Shown here: in pieces, positions 45,811-54,502 of the stretch
How the letters are laid out: each line of letters opens with the position of its first letter
Position numbering within the stretch: the stretch's first letter is position 1
From: Dysgonomonadaceae bacterium zrk40
GTDB lineage: Bacteria; Bacteroidota; Bacteroidia; Bacteroidales; Dysgonomonadaceae
Length of the DNA stretch: 64,000 nucleotides
Direction of reading: 5' to 3'
NCBI GenBank assembly: GCA_016916535.1
Contig: CP070276.1
Location: forward strand, 372,001-436,000
Made by a program: the position numbers and the translations under genes
The notes under the pieces: model-generated
What the model was told of the DNA's origin: nothing
Database searches by the model: none
What the model saw: only the letters and a program-made list of their open reading frames with translations

Positions 45811-46125
45811 CAGCTGGTTGATTTTTGAATGTATACTGTAATATGATGATGTTTATGCTTTCCCAATTTCACAACAGATTCGGACAAAATTGTCAACGGC
45901 ATCAGTTTGGTTATGCAAGTTTACAGAAACATTACAACTTTGCAAAATTATTCCACGTTTATTTATCAACAATTCAAAAAGTTTTCCACTTTATTTTTTA
46001 TCTATTTGATTTTCTGTGTTTTAATTTTCTATATACGACAAAAAGTTTTCCACTTTGTCAAACTCTACTGTTTTTCAATTAGATAAACCGGCTCATTCCA
46101 TCACAGTTATTGCAAGACAAATAAC
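45811..46125 (-). promoter_or_regulatory. AT-rich control region of nrdJ with 18-bp direct repeats
   Basis: CAAAAAGTTTTCCACTTT occurs exactly at 45975-45992 and 46039-46056, 64 bases apart (about six helical turns). Further words TTCCACG (45951) and TTATCAACA (45963-45971) resemble DnaA boxes. A minus-strand promoter TAATTTTG (45943-45950) with TTG about 18-19 bases upstream sits next to the first repeat, so the repeats are well placed to be operators. The second copy lies within an imperfect palindrome (46037-46059). Confidence 0.6.
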
Positions 46126-46162
46126 ACAGTACCCGCCGGTCGTGACGACCGGCGGGTACTGT
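46126..46162. repeat. 17-bp perfect hairpin, GC-rich
   Basis: ACAGTACCCGCCGGTCG (46126-46142) is perfectly complementary to 46146-46162 across the loop TGA. Neither side has a strong T-run, so it may be a weak terminator or a structural element. It lies between the nrdJ control region and the 54-bp palindrome. Confidence 0.85.
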
Positions 46163-46248
46163 ATTGTCCCGATTTTTGTCGCCTTTTTGTGCAACTCCAT
46201 GACATGACATGGCAGGGTAATGGGAGCCTCTAGCCTTATTGTACCCTT

Positions 46249-46302
46249 ATTGCACCCTTATACCCACTCCAATAATTATTGGAGTGGGTATAAGGGTGCA
46301 AT
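46249..46302. repeat. perfect 54-bp palindrome
   Basis: Two 27-base arms meet without a loop at 46275/46276 (centre AATAATTATT). Arms contain TGCACCCTTATACCCACTCC. The left flank repeats similar words, CCTTATTG and TACCCTTATTG, so the arm looks built from 10-11-base units. Region 46163-46457 has no supported gene. It also holds three tandem GAAATGTAG copies (46396-46422). Confidence 0.92.
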
Positions 46303-46395
46303 TAACTTAGAATACAGGATGAGCTTCCCAAAACAGGCGAAAAACCAGCAAAGAGTTATTGCTTTATCCCACTCAACTGCATGAACGAGATGAAT

Positions 46396-46422
46396 GAAAT
46401 GTAGGAAATGTAGGAAATGTAG
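46396..46422. repeat. tandem 9-mer, three copies
   Basis: GAAATGTAG is repeated three times exactly, just before the 3' end of the serpin gene. Confidence 0.85.
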
Positions 46423-46457
46423 GAGTTTTACGAAAAAAAATGGATGAACAAGAACCC

Positions 46458-47726
46458 TCAATCAAAATTTTTGACCGCGCCCATAAAGAGGATGGCACCG
46501 GTGGAGTGTTCCCGGATCAGGTAGATGAAGGGACGATTGGCATGAAAGGTAACTTCCCGTGATGGCCCGACAGAGGTCAATTCTACCCCTACAACCGTGA
46601 CGGCTGCCGCCTCAGTGCCCTCCTCGTCGGTGCTGATGTAGGTGAACTGATCGACGAATGAGATGAAAGCCTCCAGATCCGACATGCGGGAAAAATCTGC
46701 CTGACCGGGTGCGAAGGCAACCCCCATACCCATATCGGTCAGCAGGTCGTTCAGACGGATGTTGTATTCGGTCTTGAAGCGTGGCAGGTGCAGGTTCACC
46801 GTTGCCCTTCTCAGGCCACTGTTCAGGGTGCTCCAGGCGGAACCCTCGCGCAGCATGTGATTGATGTCAGTCAGTTTCTTTCCGGCTTTGGGCAGCAGCA
46901 CCAGCATGCTGAAGGCCTGGTTGCCGTAGGGCAGCTCCACCATCTGCATCGTCTCATTTTCGGAATAATTGAACTCTGCCTTCTGCTGCATCATGTCCAC
47001 CTGCTTCACACGTCCTTCCTCATAGGTGAAGGATGCTTTTTGGGTCTGCTTCTTGTCGAACTGAGAAGTCCAGATCCCCTTGAAGTAGATGGCATTCAGC
47101 AGGTACATCAGAGCCATAGGGTCGGTTTCATCCAGCACGTGGTCAATAAGTTGCTGCGTGTTGTCGGCAGCCCATTGGTTGATGCGCCCCACCGTGGCGG
47201 GATCGGCGAAGTCGACAGCCTCCACCGTGGAATGGAAGTAATCACGGTTGGCGGCGACAAAGGCCGGCTTGATCACGATATGTTTGTTGGTCCAGATGGA
47301 GTTGGCGATGGAGAGTTTGGTGGAGGGATCGGTCGCCAGCAACGCTTCACGCAGCTTGCTGTAGTAACTGTTGATCGCCTCTTCATCGTTAAAGGGTGTC
47401 AGTTTCAGTGTCTCCGTCATGGCAGCCTCCGTCTCGCCTTCAGCACCGTTGCGGGTCATGGCAAGCGCCATGCTCAGGCTAAGGGGAGAGATCATGAAGT
47501 TACGGTCCTGACCTATCTTCTCCGCGTCATAAACACGGGTAAAAAAATCGAATGTAAACTGCTGGTCCGCCTCCAACATTTCCACCTCTTCGCCGCGGAG
47601 CGATATCTCAATGGGATCGGGGAGCTCTCCGTTGTCGGGCAACTTTTCATTCTTATCGCACGAAGAGGAAGCAAAAAGCAGAATGGTCAACAGCGCAGAT
47701 AGCAGTAAAGTGATATTTCGATTCAT
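46458..47726 (-). CDS. serpin-family proteinase inhibitor lipoprotein
   Basis: This 422-residue protein has a lipoprotein signal (LLTILLFASSSC, acylated C23) and a full serpin fold from about residue 55. Diagnostic segments are NFMISPLSLSMALAMTRNGA, LSIANSIWTN, INQWAADNTQQLIDHVL, LLNAIYFKGIW, and the C-terminal FHANRPFIYLIREHSTGAILFMG. The reactive-loop hinge TDEEGTEAAAVT has small residues as in inhibitory serpins. By counting, the scissile bond should fall near ELTSVG. It probably protects the envelope from host, neighbour or own serine or cysteine proteases. Confidence 0.95.
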   Translation of the reverse strand: MNRNITLLLSALLTILLFASSSCDKNEKLPDNGELPDPIEISLRGEEVEMLEADQQFTFDFFTRVYDAEKIGQDRNFMISPLSLSMALAMTRNGAEGETEAAMTETLKLTPFNDEEAINSYYSKLREALLATDPSTKLSIANSIWTNKHIVIKPAFVAANRDYFHSTVEAVDFADPATVGRINQWAADNTQQLIDHVLDETDPMALMYLLNAIYFKGIWTSQFDKKQTQKASFTYEEGRVKQVDMMQQKAEFNYSENETMQMVELPYGNQAFSMLVLLPKAGKKLTDINHMLREGSAWSTLNSGLRRATVNLHLPRFKTEYNIRLNDLLTDMGMGVAFAPGQADFSRMSDLEAFISFVDQFTYISTDEEGTEAAAVTVVGVELTSVGPSREVTFHANRPFIYLIREHSTGAILFMGAVKNFD

Positions 47727-47911
47727 AAATACTAATATTTAGTCATGTTTCTTCATTGGAACGGTAGTCCACACATCTGATAAGATGATGCAGGGTGTAT
47801 AAAAGTTGCACCGCTCTCATTAAAAAAAGTTATAATCTCCCATTTTCTTCAGAAAAAGTACAATTCCGGCTCATTTTCATCTCCACCTTCTCACATGAGC
47901 AAATTAATGTT

Positions 47912-47919
47912 TATTTTTG
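47912..47919 (+). promoter_or_regulatory. promoter -7 element of speA
   Basis: TATTTTTG fits TAnnTTTG, 40 bases before the start codon; no clear -33 element is visible. Confidence 0.5.
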
Positions 47920-47959
47920 TAGGTTCAAGAGTTATCCATCAAAAAAAAGGTTTGCCGAA

Positions 47960-49858
47960 ATGAGAAAATGGCGTATTGAAGATTCAGAAGAGTTGTACAA
48001 CATCAACGGTTGGGGAAACGGTTACTTCTCCATCAACGACAAGGGACATGTACAGGTGACACCTCACAAGAAAGAGGGGGGCAGCGTGGACATCAGTGAG
48101 CTGATGCGCGAGCTTTACCTGCGTGATGTATCGTCGCCCGTGCTGCTGCGCTTCCCACAGATCCTGGACAACCGGATTGAGAAGATCTCCAACAGCTTTG
48201 CCATCGCCTCAAAAGAGTATGAATATGCCGCACAGCATTACATCGTCTATCCCATCAAGGTGAATCAGATGCGCCAGGTGGTTGAGGAGATCGTCTCCAG
48301 CGGCAAGCGCTTCAACATAGGCCTGGAGGCCGGCTCCAAGCCTGAGCTGCACGCCGTGCTCGCCATCAACACCGAAACAAACTCCTTCATCATCTGCAAC
48401 GGATACAAGGATGAGAGCTACATCGAGCTAGCGCTGCTGGCACAGAAGATGGGCAAGCAGGTCTTCATCGTGGTGGAGAAGCTCAACGAGCTGGAGCTGA
48501 CCATCAAAATCGCCAAGCGGCTCAAGGTAAAGCCCAACATCGGCATCCGCGTGAAGCTGGCCAGCAGTGGCAGCGGCAAGTGGGAGGAGTCGGGCGGCGA
48601 CGGCAGCAAGTTCGGTCTCAACTCGAGCGAGCTGCTGGAAGCGCTGGAAGTGCTCAAGGCAAACAACCTCAGCGAATGCTTCCGACTGATTCACTTCCAC
48701 ATCGGCAGCCAGATCACCAAGATACGCCGCATCAAGACCGCCCTGCGGGAGGCGGCGCAGTTCTACGTGCAGCTGCACGCCATGGGCTTCAAGATTGAGT
48801 TCGTGGACATCGGCGGCGGACTGGGGGTCGACTATGACGGCACCCGTTCCTCCTTCACCGAGAACAGCATCAACTACTCCATCCAGGAGTATGTGAACGA
48901 CTCGGTCTTTACCTTCGTCGACGCGGCCAACAAGAACGAGATTCCCCACCCCAACATCATCACCGAGTCGGGTCGCGCCCTCACGGCGCACCACTCCATA
49001 CTGGTGTTCGAGGTGCTGGAGACCGCCACCCTCCCCGAGTGGGCCGAGGAGCTGGACATCCAGGAGGATGACCATGAGCTGGTGAAGGAGCTCTACAACA
49101 TCTGGGAGTCGCTCACCCAGGCGCGCATGCTGGAGGCATGGCACGATGCACAGCAGATCCGGGAGGAATCGCTCGACCTCTTTAGCCTCGGCATGCTCGA
49201 CCTGAAGACACGGGCACAGGTGGAACAGCTCTATTTCTCCATCGCCCGTGAGATTAACAGCACCAGCAACCGGGCCAAGCATGCCCCTGAGGAGCTGCGC
49301 CAGCTGGCTACCCTCCTCCCCGACAAATATTTCTGTAACTTCTCGCTCTTCCAGTCACTTCCCGACTCGTGGGCCATCGACCAGGTCTTCCCGATCATCC
49401 CCATCCACCGGCTGGATGAACGACCCGCCAAGACTGCCACGCTGCAGGACATCACCTGCGACTCCGACGGTAAGATTGCCAACTTCGCCTCGCAGGATGG
49501 TTTCCGCAACACCTATCTGCCGGTGCACCCCCTCAAGAAGGATGAACCCTATTACATCGGTGTCTTCCTGGTGGGTGCCTACCAGGAGATCCTGGGCGAT
49601 CTGCACAACCTGTTCGGAGACACCAACGTGGTGCATGTCTCCACCAGTGAAGCGGGATATAAGATTGACCAAGTGATCGACGGCGAGTCGGTCGCCGAGG
49701 TGCTGGAGTATGCCCAATACAACGCCAAGAAGTTGGTACGAACTGTGGAAACCTGGGTGATGAGCTCGGTGAAGCAGGGCAGGATCTCAGTGGAGGAAGG
49801 AAAAGAATTTCTCTCCAACTACCGCTCCGGACTCTACGGTTACACCTACCTCGAATAA
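47960..49858 (+). CDS. speA: biosynthetic arginine decarboxylase
   Basis: This 632-residue PLP enzyme converts arginine to agmatine, the first step of one putrescine/spermidine route. It starts MRKWRIEDSEELYNINGWGNGYFSIN; the frame is open further upstream but unlike the family. The PLP lysine is K100 in YPIKVNQMRQVVEEI. LNIG-type glycine loops appear as HFHIGSQITKIRRIK and FVDIGGGLGVDYDGT, and ITESGRALTAHHS is present. The C-terminal part DLHNLFGDTNVVHV is typical of SpeA. It stands alone. Confidence 0.97.
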   Translation: MRKWRIEDSEELYNINGWGNGYFSINDKGHVQVTPHKKEGGSVDISELMRELYLRDVSSPVLLRFPQILDNRIEKISNSFAIASKEYEYAAQHYIVYPIKVNQMRQVVEEIVSSGKRFNIGLEAGSKPELHAVLAINTETNSFIICNGYKDESYIELALLAQKMGKQVFIVVEKLNELELTIKIAKRLKVKPNIGIRVKLASSGSGKWEESGGDGSKFGLNSSELLEALEVLKANNLSECFRLIHFHIGSQITKIRRIKTALREAAQFYVQLHAMGFKIEFVDIGGGLGVDYDGTRSSFTENSINYSIQEYVNDSVFTFVDAANKNEIPHPNIITESGRALTAHHSILVFEVLETATLPEWAEELDIQEDDHELVKELYNIWESLTQARMLEAWHDAQQIREESLDLFSLGMLDLKTRAQVEQLYFSIAREINSTSNRAKHAPEELRQLATLLPDKYFCNFSLFQSLPDSWAIDQVFPIIPIHRLDERPAKTATLQDITCDSDGKIANFASQDGFRNTYLPVHPLKKDEPYYIGVFLVGAYQEILGDLHNLFGDTNVVHVSTSEAGYKIDQVIDGESVAEVLEYAQYNAKKLVRTVETWVMSSVKQGRISVEEGKEFLSNYRSGLYGYTYLE

Positions 49859-49860
49859 AA

Positions 49861-50039
49861 CGTTAATAGGTTGGTATGTTCGTAAGTTGACAGGTTGGTA
49901 GATTGGCAGGTTAGTAGGTTGGGAAGTTCTTTGTTCATGGTTCATGGTTGAGGTTCTTGGTTTGGGGTTAGATGCCCAAAAGCGTTTGCTGATTACGAGC
50001 GAATATTTATCCGCTCAACTGAAAACTGAAAACTGACAA
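49861..50039. repeat. long GTT-rich degenerate intergenic repeat
   Basis: About 180 bases between convergent genes consist of short-period degenerate units: AGGTTGGTA, AGTTGACAGGTTGGTAGATTGG, TTCATGGTTCATGGTTGAGG, then ACTGAAAACTGAAAACTGAC. Words are shared with 6610-6688 and 8110-8189. No gene or hairpin terminator was found in it. Confidence 0.7.
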
Positions 50040-50918
50040 CTAAACCTGACAACCCCCCGGCTCCTCAAAGAGCTCCAGTTCGATGGTGGCATGCTGTACC
50101 CCCATCTGATTGAGCGTGCCGCGTATGCGCTGCTTCAACTGCTGTTGCTCCTTCATCGTCATCTCCCCATTGACCACCACGTGGAGGGTGAGCACGTTGT
50201 ACTCACCGTCGACTGACCAGGCGTGCAGGTGTTCCGCCCGGCGGACACCCTCCAGTGCGGCAACGGCTTGGGCTGCCGCTGCCAAGTCGAGTTTCTCGGG
50301 ACTCCCCTGCAGGATGATGCGGAAGCTCTGCCGCATGTTGCGATAGACATTGAACAGGATGAAAAGCGTGATCGCCACCGAAAGCAGCGGATCAATCACC
50401 GGGAGATCCACGAAATGCATCACCAGGGCTCCGATGAGCACAGCCACCCATCCCAGCACATCCTCCAGCAGGTGCAGCGAGACCACACGCTCATTGAGGG
50501 AGTGCCCGCGACGCAGGCGCAACACCGCCAGACCATTGATGATCACCCCCAGCACTGCCAGCAGGATCATCCCCCCCGTATCAGGCTGCTCCGGATGCAA
50601 CAGCCGCGGCACGGCGTTGAACAGGATCACCACACTGCCCACCAGCAGGATCAGGGAGTTGACGATCGCCCCCAGCAGCGAGAAACGCTTGTATCCGTAG
50701 GTATAGGCTTTGTCACCCGGCTTCTTCGAAAGCTTCTGAAAGTACCATGAGAGACCCAGCGTGACGCTGTCACCCAGGTCATGTACCGCATCGGAGAGGA
50801 TTGCCATGCTGTTTGTCAGCATCCCCCCTACAAACTCGATGATGGTGAAGAGGAGGTTCAGGAAAAAAGCCACCTTGATGTTCTTCACATCGTTGTGCCG
50901 GTGATGGTGTTTGTGCAT
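50040..50918 (-). CDS. cation diffusion facilitator (zinc/cobalt-type exporter)
   Basis: This 292-residue CDF transporter has a His-rich cytoplasmic N-terminus (MHKHHHRHND) and six transmembrane helices. The metal site in TM2 is SDAVHDLGD (D43, H46/D47, D50) and that in TM5 is LHLLEDVLGW. The C-terminal ferredoxin-like cytoplasmic domain includes HLHAWSVDGEYNVLTLHVVV. It resembles CzcD/ZitB and should extrude divalent metal in exchange for protons. It is divergent from the oligopeptidase gene. Confidence 0.95.
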   Translation of the reverse strand: MHKHHHRHNDVKNIKVAFFLNLLFTIIEFVGGMLTNSMAILSDAVHDLGDSVTLGLSWYFQKLSKKPGDKAYTYGYKRFSLLGAIVNSLILLVGSVVILFNAVPRLLHPEQPDTGGMILLAVLGVIINGLAVLRLRRGHSLNERVVSLHLLEDVLGWVAVLIGALVMHFVDLPVIDPLLSVAITLFILFNVYRNMRQSFRIILQGSPEKLDLAAAAQAVAALEGVRRAEHLHAWSVDGEYNVLTLHVVVNGEMTMKEQQQLKQRIRGTLNQMGVQHATIELELFEEPGGCQV

Positions 50919-50991
50919 AAGTCCATTGCTGTTTAGTTATAAACAGAGGCAGAAAAAGATTGTTCATTGCAACCGATTCGACTGAAATGTC

Positions 50992-50999
50992 TATATTTG
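50992..50999 (+). promoter_or_regulatory. promoter -7 element of the oligopeptidase-to-receptor operon
   Basis: TATATTTG matches TAnnTTTG, with ATTG 22 bases upstream. It lies 30 bases before the start at 51030. Confidence 0.6.
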
Positions 51000-51029
51000 T
51001 ACTCTTTGGAAACTTTAAAAGCCGGTCAT

Positions 51030-53174
51030 ATGAAACAGCTGAACTGGTGGCTGCCGCTGGCAGCCTTACTGATTACATTCACCTCGTGCCACGACACGAA
51101 CAAACCGATCAAGACATTGAAACAATCTGACTTCCCCGCACCTCCCATGGCAGAGGTGAGGCCCGACACGTTCGTCCGGTTCGGACAGACGCGCATCGAC
51201 AACTATTTCTGGTTGAAAGACAAGAACGATCCCGCGGTCATCGACTACCTCCGGGCGGAGAACAGCTACACCGACACGGTGATGGCCTCCACAAAGGAGC
51301 TCCAGGAGACCCTTTACAACGAGATCCTGGGCCGCATCAAGGAGGATGACGAGAGCTACCCCTCCTTCAGCGATGGCTACTACTATTACAGCCGCACCGA
51401 GAAGGGGAAACAGTATCGTACCTACTGTCGCCGCAAGGGGTCGATGGAAGCTCCGGAAGAGGTGATGTTCGACCTCAACGCGATGGCCGAAGGGAAGACA
51501 GCCTTCATCTTCGGCGGCTACTCGGTGAGTCCCGACAACAGCAAGGTGGCCTACCTCTTCAACGAGACCGGCTCCTATGCCGAGTATGTGATGAAGATCA
51601 GGGATCTGGCAAGCGGAGAGGAGATCGGCTTCACCGTGATCGGTGCCGCCTCGGTGGCCTGGGCCAACGACAACAACACCCTCTTCTACAGCACCATCGA
51701 CGAAACGCTGCGTTCCAACCGCATCTACCGCCGTGCACTCGACGAGCGGGAAGCCACACCAGTCTACGAGGAGAGCGACACCCGCTTCTCCACCTATGTT
51801 TCCGGCAGCAAGACGAAGGAGTATATCTTTATCGGCAGCGCCAGCTCCACCACCTCCGAGGAGCGTTTCATACGTGCCGACAGGCCGCTGGATCCCTTCA
51901 CCCTCTTCCTGCCCCGTGAGCAAGGCGTAGAGTACTCGGTTCACGCCCACAAGGATCAATTCTACGTACGATACAAGGACAAGGAGAAGCTAAACGGCAT
52001 GATCTATGCGGTACCCCTTGAGGCGCATGCCGACAAAGTAGCGTGGAAAGAGGTGATGCCCCATCGCGACGATGCCCGCATCGAAGGAATCGATGTGCTG
52101 AAAGAACACCTTCTGGTGGAACGGCGCATCAACGGGCTGAGCGAGATCAGCATCACCCCCCTCACCGGTGGGGAGGCTACCACCATCTCCTTCCCCGAGC
52201 CGGTCTACACCGCCTCATTGAGCGGGAACCCGGAGTATGATGCCACCACCTTCCGTTACTCCTACACCTCCCTGAACAGACCCACCACCCTCTACGAATA
52301 CAACATCACGAGCGGTGAGACGGTGAAGCTCAAGGAGCAGGAGATCCCCTCCGGCTTCAACCCTGACGACTATGTGGTGGAACGTCTCTGGGCTGAGGCT
52401 CCCGACGGTGTGAAGGTGCCGATGGCCATCGTCTACCGCAAGGGCCTGAAAAGGGATGGCAGCAACCCGGCACTGCTTTACTCCTACGGCAGCTATGGGC
52501 ACAGCTCCGACGTCTACTTCAGCGCCGCCTTCTACAGCCTCATTGACCGCGGCTTCGTCTTCGGCATCGCTCAGATCCGCGGCGGCAGCGACCTGGGTGA
52601 ACAGTGGTACGAAGATGGCAAGCTGATGAAGAAGAAAAACAGCTTCACCGACTTCATCGCCTGCAGCGAGAAGCTGATCAACGACGGCTACACCTCTTCC
52701 GACAGGCTTGCAGCCATGGGCGGCAGCGCCGGGGGACTGCTGATGGGAGCCGTGGTCAACATGCGGCCCGACCTCTACCAGACCATCGTGGCACAGGTGC
52801 CCTTCGTGGATGTGGTGACCACCATGCTCGACGAGACGCTGCCCCTCACCACGGGTGAGTATGAGGAGTGGGGCAACCCCAACGAGGAGGAGTCATTCAA
52901 CTACATGCTCTCCTACTCGCCCTACGACAACGTGGAGGCGAAGGAGTACCCCAACATGCTGATTACCGGGGGCATCAACGACTCGCAGGTGCTTTTTCAC
53001 GAGCCGTCCAAGTGGACCGCCAAGCTGCGTTCCCTGAAAACCGACCACAACATCCTGCTGCTGCACATGAACATGGACTCTGGGCACGGCGGTGCCACAG
53101 GTCGTTACGACGGAATCAAGGACACTGCCTTCGAGTTCGCCTTCATCCTGGATAGGGTTGGCATCAACGAGTAA
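51030..53174 (+). CDS. ptrB: S9 prolyl oligopeptidase family lipoprotein (oligopeptidase B-like)
   Basis: This 714-residue serine peptidase has a lipoprotein signal (LLITFTSC, C20) followed by a beta-propeller and a C-terminal alpha/beta hydrolase domain. The catalytic triad is visible: S566 in MGGSAGG, D651 in INDSQV and H686 in GHGG. AQIRGGSDLGEQWYEDGKL and the YMLSYSPYDNV segment are typical of oligopeptidase B, which cuts short peptides after basic residues. The ATG at 51030 is chosen because it begins the signal peptide. It is the first of four closely spaced genes. Confidence 0.94.
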   Translation: MKQLNWWLPLAALLITFTSCHDTNKPIKTLKQSDFPAPPMAEVRPDTFVRFGQTRIDNYFWLKDKNDPAVIDYLRAENSYTDTVMASTKELQETLYNEILGRIKEDDESYPSFSDGYYYYSRTEKGKQYRTYCRRKGSMEAPEEVMFDLNAMAEGKTAFIFGGYSVSPDNSKVAYLFNETGSYAEYVMKIRDLASGEEIGFTVIGAASVAWANDNNTLFYSTIDETLRSNRIYRRALDEREATPVYEESDTRFSTYVSGSKTKEYIFIGSASSTTSEERFIRADRPLDPFTLFLPREQGVEYSVHAHKDQFYVRYKDKEKLNGMIYAVPLEAHADKVAWKEVMPHRDDARIEGIDVLKEHLLVERRINGLSEISITPLTGGEATTISFPEPVYTASLSGNPEYDATTFRYSYTSLNRPTTLYEYNITSGETVKLKEQEIPSGFNPDDYVVERLWAEAPDGVKVPMAIVYRKGLKRDGSNPALLYSYGSYGHSSDVYFSAAFYSLIDRGFVFGIAQIRGGSDLGEQWYEDGKLMKKKNSFTDFIACSEKLINDGYTSSDRLAAMGGSAGGLLMGAVVNMRPDLYQTIVAQVPFVDVVTTMLDETLPLTTGEYEEWGNPNEEESFNYMLSYSPYDNVEAKEYPNMLITGGINDSQVLFHEPSKWTAKLRSLKTDHNILLLHMNMDSGHGGATGRYDGIKDTAFEFAFILDRVGINE

Positions 53175-53184
53175 ACAACCACCC

Positions 53185-54462
53185 ATGAAGAGACTCCCCC
53201 TGCACTGGCAGATCATCATCGGCATGGCAACAGGCATCCTTTTCGGGCTGCTGATGACCAACTTTGCATGGGGAGCGACCTTTGTGGGCGACTGGATCGC
53301 ACCCTTTGGCACCATCTTCATCCGCCTGCTGAAGCTGATCGCCATCCCCCTCATCTTCACCTCGCTGGTGAAGGGGATCGCCGACCTGAAGGATATCACA
53401 AGCTTCCGGCACATCGGCGTGCGCACCATCCTGATCTACATGGGTACCACCGTGGCAGCCATCACCATCGGCCTGCTGCTGGTCAACACGATCCGTCCCG
53501 GCAGTGGCGTGTCGCCCGAGACCATCGAGGAGCTTACAAGCACCTACGCGCAGGATGCCTCCCTCACCTCGAACATACAAACGGCGACCCAGCAACAGCA
53601 GGGACCCCTCTCCTTCCTGGTGGAGATGGTGCCCGAGAACATCTTCGCCGCCCTTGGCAACAACGGGCTGATGCTGCAGGTGATTGTCTTCTCCATTCTC
53701 TTCGGCATCTGCATGCTGCTGATTGAACCGAAGAAAGCCAAGCCGGTGAGTCGGTTGATCGACGGGCTCAATGAGATTGTCCTCAAGATGGTGGACCTGA
53801 TCATGTTCATCGCCCCCTACGCCGTTTTTGCCCTGCTGGCGCAGATCATCGTCAGCTCAGGAAACGTGGAGATCCTGCAGAAGCTGCTGATGTACGGCCT
53901 CACCGTGGTGACTGGTCTGACAGTGATGATTGCGCTCTACCTGCTCATCATCTATCTCACCTCCGGCCGCTCTCCCCGCTGGTTCCTGGGCGGCATTGCC
54001 CCGGCACAACTGCTCGCCTTCTCCACCAGCTCCAGCGCTGCCACCCTGCCGGTCACCATGGAACGGGTAACCGACCACCTGGGGGTCGACAATGAGGTCT
54101 CCAGCTTCGTACTGCCGGTGGGGGCCACCATCAACATGGACGGCACCAGCCTCTATCAGGCGGTGGCAGCGGTCTTCATCGCCCAGGCGCTCCACTTCCC
54201 CCTGGAGTTCACCGACCAGCTCACCATCATCCTCACCGCCCTGCTGGCCTCCATCGGCTCTGCCGCGGTGCCCGGTGCCGGCATGGTGATGCTGGTGATT
54301 GTCCTCGAGTCGATCGGCTTCCCGGCCGACAAGCTGGCCATCGGGCTGGCACTCATCTTCGCCATCGACCGGCCGCTTGACATGCTGCGCACCGTGGTGA
54401 ACGTCACCGGCGACTCGATGGTGTCGGTGGTGGTGGCCAAGTCGATGGGCAAGCTCAAATAA
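53185..54462 (+). CDS. dicarboxylate/amino acid:cation symporter (DAACS)
   Basis: This 425-residue sodium- or proton-coupled carrier is of the GltP/GltPh fold, with eight helices and two re-entrant hairpins. HP1 shows the serine-rich LLAFSTSSSAATLPVTME. TM7 shows VGATINMDGTSLYQAVAAVFIAQ, including the NMDGT metal-binding signature. HP2 shows SIGSAAVPGAGMVML, and TM8 shows the substrate-binding aspartate/arginine region AIDRPLDMLRTVVNVTGD. The likely substrate is glutamate, aspartate or a C4-dicarboxylate. It begins 10 bases after the peptidase gene. Confidence 0.95.
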   Translation: MKRLPLHWQIIIGMATGILFGLLMTNFAWGATFVGDWIAPFGTIFIRLLKLIAIPLIFTSLVKGIADLKDITSFRHIGVRTILIYMGTTVAAITIGLLLVNTIRPGSGVSPETIEELTSTYAQDASLTSNIQTATQQQQGPLSFLVEMVPENIFAALGNNGLMLQVIVFSILFGICMLLIEPKKAKPVSRLIDGLNEIVLKMVDLIMFIAPYAVFALLAQIIVSSGNVEILQKLLMYGLTVVTGLTVMIALYLLIIYLTSGRSPRWFLGGIAPAQLLAFSTSSSAATLPVTMERVTDHLGVDNEVSSFVLPVGATINMDGTSLYQAVAAVFIAQALHFPLEFTDQLTIILTALLASIGSAAVPGAGMVMLVIVLESIGFPADKLAIGLALIFAIDRPLDMLRTVVNVTGDSMVSVVVAKSMGKLK

Positions 54463-54502
54463 CCGACATTGATATGTACCAACCACCTAACATCAGAATC
54501 CT

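Noticed and set aside
45811-46125. Replication origin or cobalamin riboswitch
   Set aside because: Only a few imperfect DnaA-like words and no origin genes nearby; none of the conserved B12-box features were found.
46276-46461. 61-codon minus-strand frame with FLHFLHFIHLVH repeat
   Set aside because: The peptide repeat is just the translation of the GAAATGTAG tandem repeat, and the frame ends inside the palindrome; no support as a gene.
49861-50039. CRISPR array
   Set aside because: Units are 7-9 bases, degenerate and without spacers of constant length; no cas genes in the window.
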